Assembly: GCA_039090855.1 (NCBI GenBank)
Contig: CM077027.1
Location: forward strand, 100,978,424-101,042,423
Length of the DNA: 64,000 nucleotides
Origin: Macrothele yani
Lineage: Eukaryota; Arthropoda; Arachnida; Araneae; Macrothelidae
Direction of reading: 5' to 3'
Position 1 is the stretch's first letter. Every line of letters begins with the position of its first letter. Of the stretch, positions 1 to 11,390 are shown piece after piece. The position numbers and the translations under genes are program-made. The notes under the pieces were generated by a model. It was not told where the DNA came from and made no database searches. It saw only the letters and a program-made list of their open reading frames with translations.

Positions 1-34
1 TTTCTGGATCTAGATCAGGTTCTTCTCCCATTAA
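1..34 (-). CDS. USP9X: USP9X / fat facets exon, partial (most downstream one visible)
   Basis: Read on the minus strand, a TTTTAG acceptor at 35-40 is followed by an open stretch encoding LMGEEPDLDPE, cut by the window edge. This matches the conserved animal USP9X/fat facets sequence that directly follows the peptide ending in FSK encoded at 25483-25554, and both are in phase 0. USP9X is a very large cytoplasmic ubiquitin carboxyl-terminal hydrolase that removes ubiquitin from signalling and trafficking proteins. This piece lies in the long N-terminal part before the catalytic domain, so no catalytic residues are expected. Eleven codons alone would be weak evidence; the identification rests on the exact continuation of three other exons in order, strand and phase. 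Confidence 0.88.
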
Positions 35-190
35 CTAAAACAAAAGAATCAAAATTAGCATTTCATGCATACATGATAACTCAGACAGGAGGGCAAGACT
101 GCATATAAGAAATTTTACCACAAAAATACAAAATATTTCACAAAATGTAGCCCCGAATTTAGTTACCTATTCAGAAAGTAGGGTTTTAGT

Positions 191-192
<2 letters not shown>

Positions 193-224
<32 letters not shown>
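193..224. repeat. (AC)16 microsatellite
   Basis: Sixteen uninterrupted AC dinucleotides within the intron, followed by an AT-rich stretch. A length-variable marker by nature; no gene nearby except the USP9X exon at 1-34. Confidence 0.97.
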
Positions 225-227
<3 letters not shown>

Positions 228-2459
228 TATATGTATAAACTGCAGCCCAATAATCTAAAGGGCAGTCAATGTGACAAATGAAAGTTAAACCAATATTTCA
301 AAAAGCAAGCTCAAGGGGGTTTGTGAAATTTGAAATTTAAATCATTCCATATGCTTAGTAATTTCAAGAAAAAGACATCAACAGTAGAAAAAAATGCAAA
401 CACACATTTATCCTAATAAATATTAGTGCTAAAAAAAAATTAGGGGATATTGTGGGATTGATCATGTACTGATACACATGATGGATTGGTACTGAAATCA
501 TGACAAAACAAATAAAATACAAGCCACTTGAGCAAACTAATGGTAATACTGTGTGTGGCAATGCCTAACATGTGGTAGAGAAGTTGCACATGAATATGTG
601 GAAGAAAGAGGTGCATAGTGACATGACATACAGTAAGGTGTATGGATAGCAGCAACCACTAAAACATCAAAGAGACATCCAAAGGATGAAATTACCCAGC
701 AGTTTTTGTGAGTTTTTTTCATTTCTCCTCATCTAGCTGCTGAGGAGTCATGGAAGGGGTCAGGCGAACTGCCGTACGTTCTCCAAGTGTTCAATAGGAT
801 TGAAGTTTGGAGAGTACAAAGACCAATTCATATGCACTATACCCTCTTCTTGTAGAGTTTTCCACCAGCTGGGATAAACATGGGCACACACTACCATGCA
901 TGAAGAAGACCATATCCCTAACTTCTGCAGGAAAGGGCATAACTATAGTTGCAAGATCTCATTTTGATTACTGACCACCATCAGTAATCAAAACTAATGC
1001 TGATGCAAATGGAAAATGAACCCCCCCTCCTCCCTCCCATTAATTCTGAAAACATCTCTTAATTTTTGCACCCATCTCAAGAATGATGTCCTAAACGGGG
1101 GAGGGGAGGGGACAAAAACAGAATTCCACAAAAGAACCTCATGTATGGTTAATTTACCGAATTCAGTGAATTAGCAAAAATATGGTGGGAGTGTCTTTTC
1201 ATCAATATTACATTAAACCCTGTAATTAAAAGAAAAAAAACTTCACCTCATCAATTGGAGATAAAATTACCTAAAAGCAAATAATAAAAAAAATTGGGAC
1301 TGTCAGCTTAAAGAATGCCAACTAATAATAATATGGATATGGAAACAGAGGGAACGTTACAAGAGTAAATACATTTTTTCGTAAAAAAAAAAACTTCACC
1401 TGATCAACCTAACTACTGCTGAAATGAAGCTTTCTGGAAGCAATTTTTTTTTTTTTTTTTTTTTTTATTATTGATTAACAGCTTCTGGAATGCCACACAG
1501 CCGTAAAATTGAAGGGGACATTAAAAGTGCATAAAAAGTTTTGTACAAAAAAACAAAAAAAACTTCATCAATGTACATGAGATGAAGCTAACTGGAATCC
1601 AAAAAAGAAAAGAACAGCCACCAGGGTCCAGAATGAACAGTAATACGGCAGTGGAAATGGAGAAGAGAACATTGAAAAGCCCTTAAGAAATATAGCTTTT
1701 GTTAAAAAAAAAAAAAAAATCACATTATTAATGTAACTGAAACGAAGTTATAAGAAAGCCAAAAACGGAAAAATTGTCCTGGGTGCAAAAATATTGCTTC
1801 CTAGCTTTCAAGTTTAAAAAGTTGAGTTTGGGGGGGGGGACTAAAATGAAATGATGTAAAACAGCCTCAGTGATCTATCGATTATCGTGATGTCCTAGGA
1901 GTGGGAACCAATGTTAAAATTGCACGAAAATTTCCCTTCCTTTGCTTTAAAACTGAAAGTAATCAGTAAATCTAAACCAGATAAAGCGGTTTTAGTGCAA
2001 TACATAAAAAAATAAAACTATTCTTGAGCTCCTGTTGTGCCAGGTAATGCAGGAGGGTTCAATGTGAGAATTTTACTTCCTAGCCTCAAATTTGAAAGAA
2101 AACAATCAAATTGAGATTAAGTTATTTGCAGCCAAAATAATAATAAAACTTTGTCAGCGGGCAGCAAGAGGGCTGTTTTTGTTGAATAATTTCTTGCTGC
2201 TCTTATTTTTAAAAACAGCATTACTTTGTGAAGGATCCCCAAAAAATGATACCAGAATCCACTGCAAATCCTTCACAGAAATGACACCACCTAGTGTTTT
2301 TGATGTGATTGATGTTGACTTTATTTTGCAGATCTTTTGTACAGTGGAACATTAAATGCTGATGTTATTCTATTATATAACATGGCACACAATCATATTG
2401 TTTTTTTTTTAAACTACTGTCTTCATCACATTTTTAAATCACAAGTCTTCATATGCTAA
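225..2459. other. Intronic AT-rich sequence without a gene
   Basis: No coding sequence or RNA gene is visible. The stretch holds a block of degenerate repeats of about 160 bp (1220-1760), a T23 run at 1444-1466, and several short G or C runs. The short open frames here have no recognisable domains and look like chance. Confidence 0.7.
1220..1760. repeat. Degenerate tandem repeat, about 160-bp unit, four copies
   Basis: An A-run followed by ACTTCA-type sequence recurs at about 1238, 1392, 1553 and 1710. Each is followed by a GAA(A/C)GAAG(T/C)T-like stretch and then GGAA(T/G)CC or GAAAGCCA. Spacing is about 155-165 bp and copies are strongly diverged. The T23 run at 1444-1466 interrupts one unit. 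No coding potential is seen. Confidence 0.55.
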
Positions 2460-3370
2460 CATAGCTGCCATATTGTATGAGCTACTTGCTAAATGTATGA
2501 ATTTTTGTGAAAACGCTGAAAAATAACCTGTAATTTCTGTGAGTGTGCGAAAAAGAGAAATCGCACATACATAAATGTATGTTTTACCGAGTTTTGCCAA
2601 AAGTTGGAATTCCACCTTTTTGTAAGTTATCTTGCATATTCCTGAGTTTAGCACAGAAATATAACACTTATTTGTATTGTGGTGGGAAGGACGGGGAGGT
2701 GGAGTCAGATCAGTACTTATTCCAATAGCAGATTGGGAGAATGACCCCCTACAGCCCCAAAAGTTAAAGGAGCAATCAGATTCCGTGCCCAAGGAGTTAA
2801 AAATACCACCAATGAGCTTAGAATCTTACCCCCCCCTCCTCTACCAATTCTTCTCAGTCAGCAGAATAAAGAAAATAAAGTGATCCCCATCCCCAGGAGG
2901 TAGTTTCAATTAAATGGTTTTTAACAGTTTCAAAGAAAGGCAGTGTATAAACATGCAGCGCCAGTTTCTTTGACTGTCATGTGCAGACGTTAACAGTGTC
3001 TGCAGCCATACCTTGATGTGCAAATATGTGTAGTTTTTAGAAATATAAATAACCACAGATGAAATTATTTTTGCATGTGCCTGTACAGGAAAAGTTCTAT
3101 CTTTTTTGCCCTTGATTCAGTTTCATGCATGAAAAAAATTACTCATCCAATGAGATATTGCTGAGTTATCAGAGAAATTAAGTAGTGCTAACAGTCTGAA
3201 CAACTCTACACTGAAAAACAGAATCATAATTAGTCTGACCAGTTCTGCACTGAAAAATAGAATCATGGGATTTACAGGGTGTCTACTGATTTCCATAAAT
3301 ATCACTAAGCTGTTCTCTGAGATTCAAAGGTTAGCTCCTAAAAGAAATACAAACTTCCAGATATTTTTAC

Positions 3371-4706
3371 CTACTGTTGTCGTATCAAACTTCTCCATTT
3401 ACATCGATCTCGACACACAACTCGTGCTTCACTGATATCCATTACACGCCGCACACAAGATCTTTTATACTTCATACTCATAATCCTTTTCTCATGCAGA
3501 CACTCCTGAATCCAATCCACCCATGTCTTCCTTAGCCTTCCTCTGCCTTTCCTTCCTGCCACTTGGGCTGAAAAGATTTTCTTAGTAAGCATTTCATCAC
3601 TCATTCTTTCAACATGGCCAAACCACCGAAGCATATTGGTCTCCACCTTGCTAACAACAGTTTGCTTCACATCACACAACTGCAATACATCTTCATTTCT
3701 CACACAATCATATCATGTCTTGCCACAAACCCCACGTAAGTAACACATTTCTCCAGCACACAAACGACTCCTATGTTTCTTCTGCAGTACCCAGGTTTCA
3801 CTGCCATACATCAGAGTAGGAACAATTACAGTTTCATGCACAGCCATGCGGGACTCTCTAGAGAACACAGCATTCCTGTGAAAACCTCCCAGAGCAGCTA
3901 TGACTTTCAAAGAAGAATTCACTCGCCTACTGATTTCACCATCCAACTTGTTCTCTCTGTCAAACATGCTTCCTAAATACACAAACTCACTCACCTGGTC
4001 AATCACAGTGCCATTTATACTTACATTATATTCAGTGCTACCAGTTCCTTTCTCAAACACCATAACTTTGGTTTTTCCCTTATTTGTACTCAGTTTGATT
4101 TTCATGCAAACTTTGTGCATCCGAGTCAACTCACTTTTGCTCTCTGCCAACAGGACAGTGTCATCAGCATACAGCAATCTGCACACACGGATATCACCAA
4201 GACATAAACCATTATTATCTATTTTGGCCTCACGCATGCATGCGTCCATAAATATATTAAACAGCCATGGTGACATTACACAACCTTGTCTAACTCCTGC
4301 ACCAATGGAAAACCATTTTGATAAAACACCATTCACTCGTACACAAGCTCTACTACCAGCATACATGGCTTTTACACTATTAAGTAGATTCCCAGTAACA
4401 CCATATTCATTCAATACCTTCCACAAAAGTGTCCTATTCACTCGGTCGTAAGCTTTCTCTAAATCTATGAAGGCTGTAAAAACTTTATTCCCAACTGCCA
4501 GATACTTTTCAATCATCGTGCGTAATGCAAAAATCTGGTTAGTGCAGCCTCTACCAGGCATAAAACCACTCTGAACATCCCACACTTTCAATGATGTAAG
4601 ACCCCGTAATTTTTCAATAAAAACCTTACCAAACACTTTCCCTGGCACACTCAGTAGGCTAATACCACGATAGTTTTTGCATTCAGTCCGATCACCTTTT
4701 CCCTTA
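3371..4706 (-). pseudogene. LINE family A reverse transcriptase, C-terminal two thirds (copy 1)
   Basis: The RT open frame ends at 3713, and its first codons (4756-4709) actually come from the transposon inserted at 4709. The LINE part starts at YKGKGDRTECKNYRG and contains motif A FTAFIDLEKAYDRV and motif C LLYADDTVLL, so the catalytic Asp residues are kept in this fragment. After a frameshift and stop near 3710, a second frame at 3703-3371 gives the conserved C-terminal tail (NMLRWFGHVERMSDEML, GRKGRGRLRKTWVDWIQ). The RT lacks its N-terminal fingers because of the insertion. The tail resembles RTE-related LINEs with a GRPRKTW basic motif. The exact clade (RTE-like, RTEX-like or other) cannot be fixed by eye. 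Confidence 0.88.
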
Positions 4707-4708
4707 TA

Positions 4709-6243
4709 CACTACCGGACAATTGCTAAGGACGGATGACAATACCAACGATAGCAACCATAAAATAGAAGGCAGGAAAATGTGGAAATTAGCATAAGTGC
4801 AGTATACGGTAAGACGTGTTGTGCGTATGCAAATTTTGGATTGCCAAACTTGTTCGTGAAGTCATAGCGCTGATAAGAGATATAAAGGATTTGATGCGTA
4901 TTGACCGTTGTTGTTCAAACGCAAAGTTGAAAGGGAAAGAATCAATTGACGAACTTGCAATTTTCAGTATGTCTTCTCAACATCACCTAGATGATTTTAC
5001 GCGTGGCCGTATTATTGGAAAGATTGAAGAACGGCTAAAAATTACAGATGTTGCCAGGGAGTTCGACGTCAGCCACAGTGTTCTTTCAAGGCTTTGGAAA
5101 TCATTTCAAACAAATGGAGAGTGTAGCAAACGCCACGGGGAGGTCGTGTCCGCAGTACGACACCTGCAGAAGATCGGTACATAGTGCTATCAACAAAAAG
5201 ACACCGGCGCAGCACAGCTAGTGAGGTAGCAAATCAGTTTATGGCTGCTACTGGCAAGCGGATCTCCCGAAAAACTGTCGCCAGACATTTGCATGAAGGA
5301 GGACTATACGCCCGGCGTCCTGTTGTGTGCATCCCATTGTCCAGACGTCACCGTACCGCCCGTTTGCAATGGTGCCATCAACATCGCAATTGGACTGATA
5401 ATGACTGGGCCGCTGTCCTCTTCTCAGATGACAGTAGATACAGTCTATCGTCTGATTGTCGACGACAACTGATATGGCGTGATAGTGGTACTGCATATTG
5501 TCCAGCAAACATACAGGAAAGGGACCGATATCCGACATGTAGTGCCATGGTATGGGCTGGCATCATGATCAATGGGCGTACGTCCCTCTATGTGCTTCCA
5601 ACTGGGACTATGACTGGCCAACGATACATTAATGATGTTCTGCTACCTCATGTTCGCATGTTCCGTGGTGCTGTCGGTGATAGATTCATTTTCATGGACG
5701 ACAACGCAACATGTCATCGAACAGTCGATGTCCAGGAGTGTCTTGAGAGCGAGGATATTCAACCCCTTGTATGGCCAGCACGTTCTCCAGATCTGAATCC
5801 CATTGAGAATGTGTGGGATGCTTTGGGGAGGAGTCTTGCTGGTCGCCAATGCCCTCCAATAAACAAGGACACCCTCATCCGTGCACTGACAGAGGAATGG
5901 GATAAATTACCCAACAGCTGCTTGATAATGTTGTGCAAAGCATCACACGACGTGTGGAATCTTGCATCGCCCTCCATGGTGGCCATATCCCATATTGATA
6001 TCTTACGCCGGAACGCCTGCGGACGGTAATTGCATTTTTTCACGTTTGCTTATTCTGCACAAAATGGCCTGTTTGTCCCTTGAACACGTTCCAAAGCCTT
6101 CTGGATTTCAGAGCACAATAAATTGTCTTTCTTGTAATGTCCTGGCATTCTGACATTTTATTTCACTTGGCATCCAACCACACTTACTTTGTTATGCGCT
6201 ATATAGCCGTTTATGATCCGTCGTTAGCAATTGTCCAGCAGTG
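4709..6243 (+). mobile_element. Tc1-like transposon (1535 bp) with TA target duplication
   Basis: The left terminus CACTACCGGACAATTGCTAA at 4709 and the reverse complement of the right terminus, CACTGCTGGACAATTGCTAA, match at 18 of 20 positions, and similarity continues through GACGGAT. TA dinucleotides flank both ends (4707-4708 and 6244-6245). Removing the element restores the LINE sequence encoding VPLYKGKGD. The length and a single transposase gene on the plus strand are typical of the Tc1/mariner superfamily. Confidence 0.95.
4969..6029 (+). pseudogene. Tc1-like DD34E transposase, one frameshift
   Basis: Start chosen at ATG 4969 (MSSQHHLDDFTRGRI), which opens the helix-turn-helix DNA-binding domain (KITDVAREFDVSHSVLSRLWKSF). 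A single base is missing in the G-run at about 5136-5139, which shifts the frame; the downstream frame covers the rest to 6029. The total would be about 353 residues, normal for the family. A second HTH (RISRKTVARHLHEGGL) precedes the catalytic domain. The triad is visible: D in VLFSDDSRYSL, D in FIFMDDNATCHRT, and E in PDLNPIENVWD, with 34 residues between the last two. The catalytic core is intact, so one small indel is the only obvious lesion. Transposases of this family cut and paste the element at TA sites in the nucleus. Confidence 0.92.
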
Positions 6244-6245
6244 TA

Positions 6246-7816
6246 CAAGGGAACAATAATAGCATCCCTTCAATCCTGAGGGACCATTCCTAACTCCCAG
6301 CACAACTGGCAAATTTCAGTTAACCAGTCATTTATAGAGTCACCACCATATTTCAACATCTCTGCAGTTATACCATCAACTCCTGGAGCCTTACCATTCT
6401 GAAGAGATTATACAGCTTTACACACTTCTTCTCTTGAGATCCCTCGTGTGCTTTCATCCCTCATTGTGACATGATCTGCACCTGTCTCAGAATCATCTTT
6501 GCTTTCCTGATCTAATAACTCATAGAAGTATTCACACCATCTCTCACTTAACTCATTGGGCTCCCAAATCATTCCCCAATCTCATTCTTCACACAACTTA
6601 CAACTTTGTTTCCCCTATTTTTCCTGAGTCTCATGTACTTCCAGAAGGACTTTCTATCTTTCCAAAAAGCCAGTTCATGCCTTTCCACTTTCTCCTTCCT
6701 ATCTTTTGCCTTACTGTGGCAAACCAGCTTAGCAGCTTCACGCTTCTTACAGCGATATTCATCCACAGAGATTCTACCTTGCAACATCCCCAACTAGGCT
6801 TCCTTCTTTCTCTTTACTGCCTCTTCAATCTCACTATTCCACCAAGCATCACCTCTATTGTTACCCACTATTGTGGTGCCACAGACCTCTTTAGCAGCAG
6901 TGACAACACAGTTCTTAAAACATTCCCACTTCTTTTCTACATCCCTCTCACCAGACTTCAGATCCTTCAGTCGTTCTCTGAGTAAGTCAGAATACCGCTG
7001 ATGATCTTCAAGGAGCCTATCAACCTTTATTCTTTCTATCCTGGGTCTCTTCCTATTCCTTTTCCTCCAACCAATATTAAGTTTCACTCGTGACACTACC
7101 AAGTAATGATCAGAACCAACATCTACACCTCTTATCACACGGGTGCCAACAACTAAGTGTTTCAAACGCTGATCGTAAACAACAAAATCTATCACACTCT
7201 TTTGACCAAGAGTACGATTTTCCGAAAAACATCTGTGGATATACTTGTGGTTGAAAAATGTACTACATACACACAAACCATTCTCAATGCAGAGTTCAAT
7301 TAATCTTTCATCATTATCATTCACACAAGGATCATTAAACTTACCCAGAACATTGTCAGAAATTGCATTCTTAACACCTACTCTAGCATTGAAATCCCCT
7401 GATATTTTAACTTTATCTTTAGCACCAAACTGGCTCAAAACAGCTTTTAGCTCATTCCAGAAATCTTCCTTCTTATCAGAAGGTTCCGAGTCACAAGGAA
7501 CATACACTACAACAATTACAATTCTCTGAAGTTTCACTTTCAAACAAATCCAGAGAATTCTCTCACTTATGCAACTATAGTGAATCAAGTTGTTCATCTT
7601 TTCACTTAAAATCACACCTACACCAGCCTGTCCTCTCATATTATTGAATACTCCAGACCACACACTCACCGTGCCATTCACTTCTTCTACCCCAATTTCC
7701 TTCTTTTTGGTTTCACTTACACACAGCACATCCAGTCTATACTTATTCATCTCCTCAATCACCTCACTCATCTTGCCATTACCTCTAGTATTCCATACAC
7801 CAATAACCAAATTCAT
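6246..7816 (-). pseudogene. LINE family A endonuclease and RT N-terminus (copy 1)
   Basis: The long frame 7816-6794 encodes an APE-type endonuclease: VWNTRG near the start, VSETKKK (Glu), ISGDFNARVG around residue 137 and GSDHYLVVSR around residue 228. These are the conserved catalytic blocks of LINE endonucleases that nick the target for reverse transcription. After frameshifts the sequence continues through the linker (SFWKYMRLRKNRGNKVVSC) and into the RT entry region with an in-frame stop (KA..SLQNGKAPGVDGI). It joins the RT half at 4706 across the Tc1-like insertion. The chosen Met at 7816 is close to the truncation point, so the true start is unknown. Confidence 0.87.
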
Positions 7817-8918
7817 GACTTTTTCATGACCTCAACAATGTGGCACTTTGACAACCATTTTCTTTGCACTTTGCTTATCTGGAGGAGTTTTTAACTATTA
7901 TTTTGCACATTACTGTTTTCTGAATGTAGCTGTTTTAGCAGCAGATTTAGGAGAAATAAAGAAAAACACTATCATCAATGCATCAACATTACCAAACCAA
8001 AAGAAATTTCTGAGAATGGCTTTTATAAGTCCTTCAAGTAAGCAAGTGAAAAGGAATGTTTCACACTTTTACACACTTCTAGTCAATGACTTTATTGAAA
8101 TAATCAGTCTAAAGTAAAACCATCTTTGAAATTGTTGTTTTTGTGGGCACAGTATACGAAGAACAGAGACAAGAAGATCCAGCATTAAAAATATGCACCC
8201 AATGAAACTCAATATAAAGAATAACTGTGTACCAAAACAAAATACAGAATTCTATTCTATTACAATAAAGAAATAAAATTTCAGTTAATCATGTAAATGA
8301 TTTCACCATGACAAACTAAAACCATTTTGTTAATGCAATGATTTACAGAAATACTAAAAAAGTTATGGTGTTAAGTGCATCTTAATATTTCAGATCAAAC
8401 AAGATAGCACTTATGAAAATACTATTTTATGACAGCTTAATATCTTTTAATCCAAACGTAAATTTTTTCTTTTTTATTCTTTCCGGTAGTGAATAATCGT
8501 GCTGCTATGAATATGGATAGCTAGTCATAAGTTTCATATAACGAGATCATATACAAATTTATCATACTTGGAAAGACAATTATGACAACTATACACATTC
8601 ACAGTGACAAGGAGAATCCCAAAATCAAGAAAAATAAAAATAAAAAAAATAAAAAAATAAAATAAGATGTACAACTTTCGTGAAATAAGACTTATTTTGA
8701 TAGTTTTAAATAAAAAAAAGTGTGGCATAAAAATGTGGTAAAACTATCAATAAATCAATATCTACTTACTGGAGTTTAACTTGTTTTCATTCAGGTGCTA
8801 AAAGAAAAAAAAAAAAATCATGACCACCCACTCAATTTCATTACTTTTTCATTACTTTCATGACCACCTGCTCAATTTCATGACTTTTTCATAACTTTCA
8901 TGACCAGTAGACACCCTG
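7817..8918. other. AT-rich remainder of the TIR element, with 40-bp repeat
   Basis: No gene can be supported here. The last 100 bases hold two and a half copies of a 40-bp repeat (TCATGACCACC..CTCAATTTCAT..ACTTTTTCAT) that runs into the terminal AGTAGACACCCTG. A related CATGACTTTTTCATGACC motif sits at 7816-7833, next to the LINE junction. Confidence 0.6.
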
Positions 8919-9469
8919 ATTTAAGTCTGAACTCTGTGCTGAAAAACAGAATGCATCCAATGGGAAGGCGAGTTGAATCATGTCATATGAAATCGCTTGA
9001 CCAAGGAGAGAAAATCAAACTCAGCCTGTTGTGATTCATCACTGATATGTGGTGAATCACGAAGTTTGTTTTGTTTCGTGCTTCCGAAGTTCATTTTGTT
9101 TCAAAGCACGTGTAGTGACGTTGATAATAGAAATACGTCAGGAAAATTGCAGAGCAATATTTACAAATACTTTTAGATTTATTCACCAATAAATTTCCAT
9201 TCACTGTGAAGAGTCGTGGAAAGGGGCAAATTATGCCTTGGAGCTGTAGTTGCGATTAGAACATTTCCCGTAGAGGAATTAATGGTGTTCAAGTCCATAT
9301 TAAATCGAAAAAATGTTGTAATTGTGCAGCATCTGTCGAGAAGAGCTCAAATGCTGGAGAATTTTTTAAATAGGATTAATGACAATGGCAGAGCGAAATT
9401 GCTGTTATAAATTCTGAATGCCTTTTTATAGCTTTTATTATTGAACATAATTTACCCATTCAATAGGTA

Positions 9470-9590
9470 AATACTGTACTAATTTTAATGAATTGTATTA
9501 ATTTGTACTAATTTTAATGAATTGTATTAATTTGTACTAATTTTAATGAATTGTATTAATTTGTACTAATTTCAACGAATAATCGTTCTA
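9470..9590. repeat. 30-bp tandem repeat near the hAT copy II 3' end
   Basis: The unit GTACTAATTTTAATGAATTG plus TATTAATTT is repeated about three and a half times. Copy I has a similar, less regular AAAATTAGTAC array beside its matching terminus (14518-14590), so it is a subterminal repeat of this hAT family. Confidence 0.75.
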
Positions 9591-9619
9591 ATTTCAACAT
9601 CCATAACATGGCCGGTATG

Positions 9620-10699
9620 TGCTAAATTTTTGAAGAATAGCATACACTGTTTTTAAGGGAACAGTTGGAAAAACAGTCTGCACAACCTTTTCAAAAATCT
9701 GCAATGGGTGTAATTATATCAAGCTGTTTCTGCTTCTTGGAGTACAATTCATCATGGAACATCAGAGTGTCACTGTTCACAGTACCAGACTTGCCAACCT
9801 TAAGAAGAGAAAAATCCTGCAAGCTTATTTCCGTATGTTTGAAATATCAATGGACATAATTTGAAGCACTAATGTTATGTTAAGGTATATAAAAAATGTA
9901 AAACAATTTTTGTTAACAATTATTTAAAAAAATTATGTTAAGTTATGCATCGATCTGAAGGATAACTCAAATTAAGATGGAAAAGGAGAAATTCCTCGAA
10001 GCCGTCGGACTCTCATGCCTAAAGCAAAATTTTTTTGCCGTCAAATTTCCGATTTCGGAAATTTTTCCTCCATTTTTAAACTGAAATACAAATATTTATG
10101 GAATAAAATGATATATAACAACAATACTGGACAAAGGCAGCATCACAAGAAAAAAAATTATTGATTACGGAGAAAACCTTTATTTCGTTTACTTCCGTTT
10201 CTGTACCGTCCCGATGCGCATTTTAATGAATTGGTAAAATTATTCGATGCATAGTTTTACGCGCGAGAAAAAAGTTTCTGATGCATATTTTTACGCATCG
10301 AGAAAAATTCTCGATCCGTATTTTTACGCGTTGGTAAAATTTCGATGCATACTAAACCTGCAATTACGCGTTTTGGTGAACTCTGGTCGGCACATCACTT
10401 GAGCACACTCCCGTGGAGGGAGGGAGGGAGGGAGGGGGAGGGGGAGAGAGAGAGAGAGAGAGTTACCGCACGATGTCACAAAGCCAGCGAGTCAAAGATG
10501 ACATCATCGCGTGACACAGCGCTCGTAAGGTCTGTTAGAAAATCTAAGTGGATGGTTGCAGGGTCGAAATATTTCGATTGAGCAATCAAAATATTAAAAA
10601 AATCTGTTGAAAAAGACCTCTATCCGTAAATCAGTAACATTAAGCAGAAATCCGTAAATTTTACCGGTAATCTGTAAAAGTTGGCAAGTATGCAAGTCT
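9620..10699. other. Low-information region with possible second hAT-type termini
   Basis: CAGACTTGCCAACC at 9786 and GTTGGCAAGTATG ending at 10692 form an inverted pair similar to the hAT ends at 2460/9619 and 14496/18055. They may bound a roughly 900-bp non-autonomous element, but no clear target duplication is visible. Inside are diverged repeats of a GATGCATATTTTTACGCG motif (10220-10360) and the purine tract at 10415-10463. No coding sequence is recognised. Confidence 0.4.
10415..10463. repeat. Purine tract (GGGA)n/(GA)n
   Basis: About 49 bases of GGGAGG repeats passing into (GA)n on the plus strand. No gene context. Confidence 0.9.
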
Positions 10700-11152
10700 A
10701 TTTTTGAAGATTTCCCCATTTCGGCAACAACGCACGATGTTTTTGTCCTCTCACGCACACATTTTTTTTGCAATGTTACTATCTGGGAACATTTTCTTAA
10801 AAAGCACACTTGCATGGTCAGCACAGCTTGAAGGTAAGTTATGTTACACGAGGAATGAAGTAAACAAGCACTCAGCATGGATAACCGCATCGGAAGAGGA
10901 ACTATCTCGAGCAAAATTTAATGTTTTATTATTTTCCATGCACTTACAATTGGCCACATGTTTTTGCATACGAATGTGATTAACGATATCTCCTTTGCCC
11001 TTGTGGACAACGGAAAAATCACACCTACAAATAAAGCAAAATGCAAATCGTTGGCGGTTTTTTGATTCGATTATACACGGATAATCTGTCGTATACTTCT
11101 TAAAAACAGACTGATATTTTCTACCAGCCATCGCTTGATTAAACGCGTGCAC
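10700..11152 (-). pseudogene. hAT transposase N-terminal fragment (BED/TTF-like finger)
   Basis: Minus-strand reading gives KYTTDYPCIIESKNRQRFAF, then CFICRCDFSVVHKGKGDI with a Cys-x2-Cys pair and VNHIRMQKHV carrying a His of a BED/TTF-type zinc finger. A frameshift near 10845 follows, then ITYLQAVLTMQVCF and RERTKTSCVVAEM. These align block for block with the copy I transposase N-terminus (CSVCSCDL, HIKSKKH, ECLFTAFI, SARTKTSAIIAEM). The catalytic region is absent, and the fragment stops at about 10700 where the inverted terminus described at 9786-10692 begins. The domain binds transposon ends in hAT elements. This copy is a diverged relative, not the same subfamily. Confidence 0.72.
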
Positions 11153-11390
11153 AAAAAATTCTCAGAAATTCCTGTTAAAACAGACGAAGTACATGAAACA
11201 AACCAAAACACTACCGCGCGCTTACGATAGAAATCTGCGTCAGTACGTACGGTGCGCGCCAAGGCCATGCACGCTCCTACTCCGTGTGTGTAGCGCCAGA
11301 GATCATTACCAGACAGAAGAGTAAACATCGCTGCCAACAACAGAGCAAAACTGCTGACTCAGAAGGGAAAGGTCGCTTCTCCGCTAATGA

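Larger units (their letters stand above)
3301..7815 (-). mobile_element. Non-LTR retrotransposon, family A copy 1, split by a Tc1-like transposon
   Basis: The LINE reads on the minus strand: endonuclease at 7816-6794, RT at about 6600-3713, C-terminal region to 3371, then a short 3' untranslated region ending near 3301 with the same AGCTGTTCTCTGAGATTC stretch as copies 2 and 5. The Tc1-like element at 4709-6243 interrupts the RT. Its 5' end stops at about 7815, at a point where the copies at 29-34 kb continue into an upstream leader, so it is 5'-truncated. It landed 26 bp inside the terminal repeat of the element at 3275-8918. Confidence 0.88.
3275..8918. mobile_element. Non-autonomous TIR element (CAGGGTGTCTACT ends) split by a LINE
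   Basis: CAGGGTGTCTACTG at 3275 is matched by its reverse complement ending at 8918. The flanks share a 5-bp repeat ATTTA, and they rejoin into continuous hAT copy II sequence when this segment is removed. Without the LINE only 26 bp of the left end and about 1.1 kb at 7816-8918 remain. That right part is AT-rich, has no recognisable transposase, and carries a 40-bp repeat with CATGAC motifs next to the terminus (8818-8906). CAGGG termini suggest a hAT-related MITE, but this is inference. Confidence 0.62.
2460..9619 (+). mobile_element. hAT-type transposon copy II, internally deleted and interrupted
   Basis: The terminal repeat CATAGCTGCCA at 2460 pairs with GGCCGGTATG ending at 9619. Both flanks carry the 6-bp direct repeat TGCTAA. 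The sequence is homologous, in opposite orientation, to copy I at 14496-18055. The 5' part includes stretches matching the copy I untranslated leader (2500-2560 and 3105-3274, then 8919-9200). A decayed start of the transposase follows at about 9200-9455, still showing ECLFIAFIIEHNLPI. The sequence then jumps directly to the 3' terminal region, so most of the transposase gene is missing. The TIR element at 3275-8918 split it. Bases 2560-3105 are not matched in copy I and may be a further insertion. Confidence 0.72.

Noticed and set aside
364..722. Overlapping short open frames near the left end
   Set aside because: AT-rich, no domain, overlapping in several frames; typical chance frames in intron.
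9786..10692. A well-defined non-autonomous hAT
   Set aside because: Inverted ends are similar but no target duplication is found and the left end differs (CAGAC instead of CATAC); kept only as a low-confidence remark.
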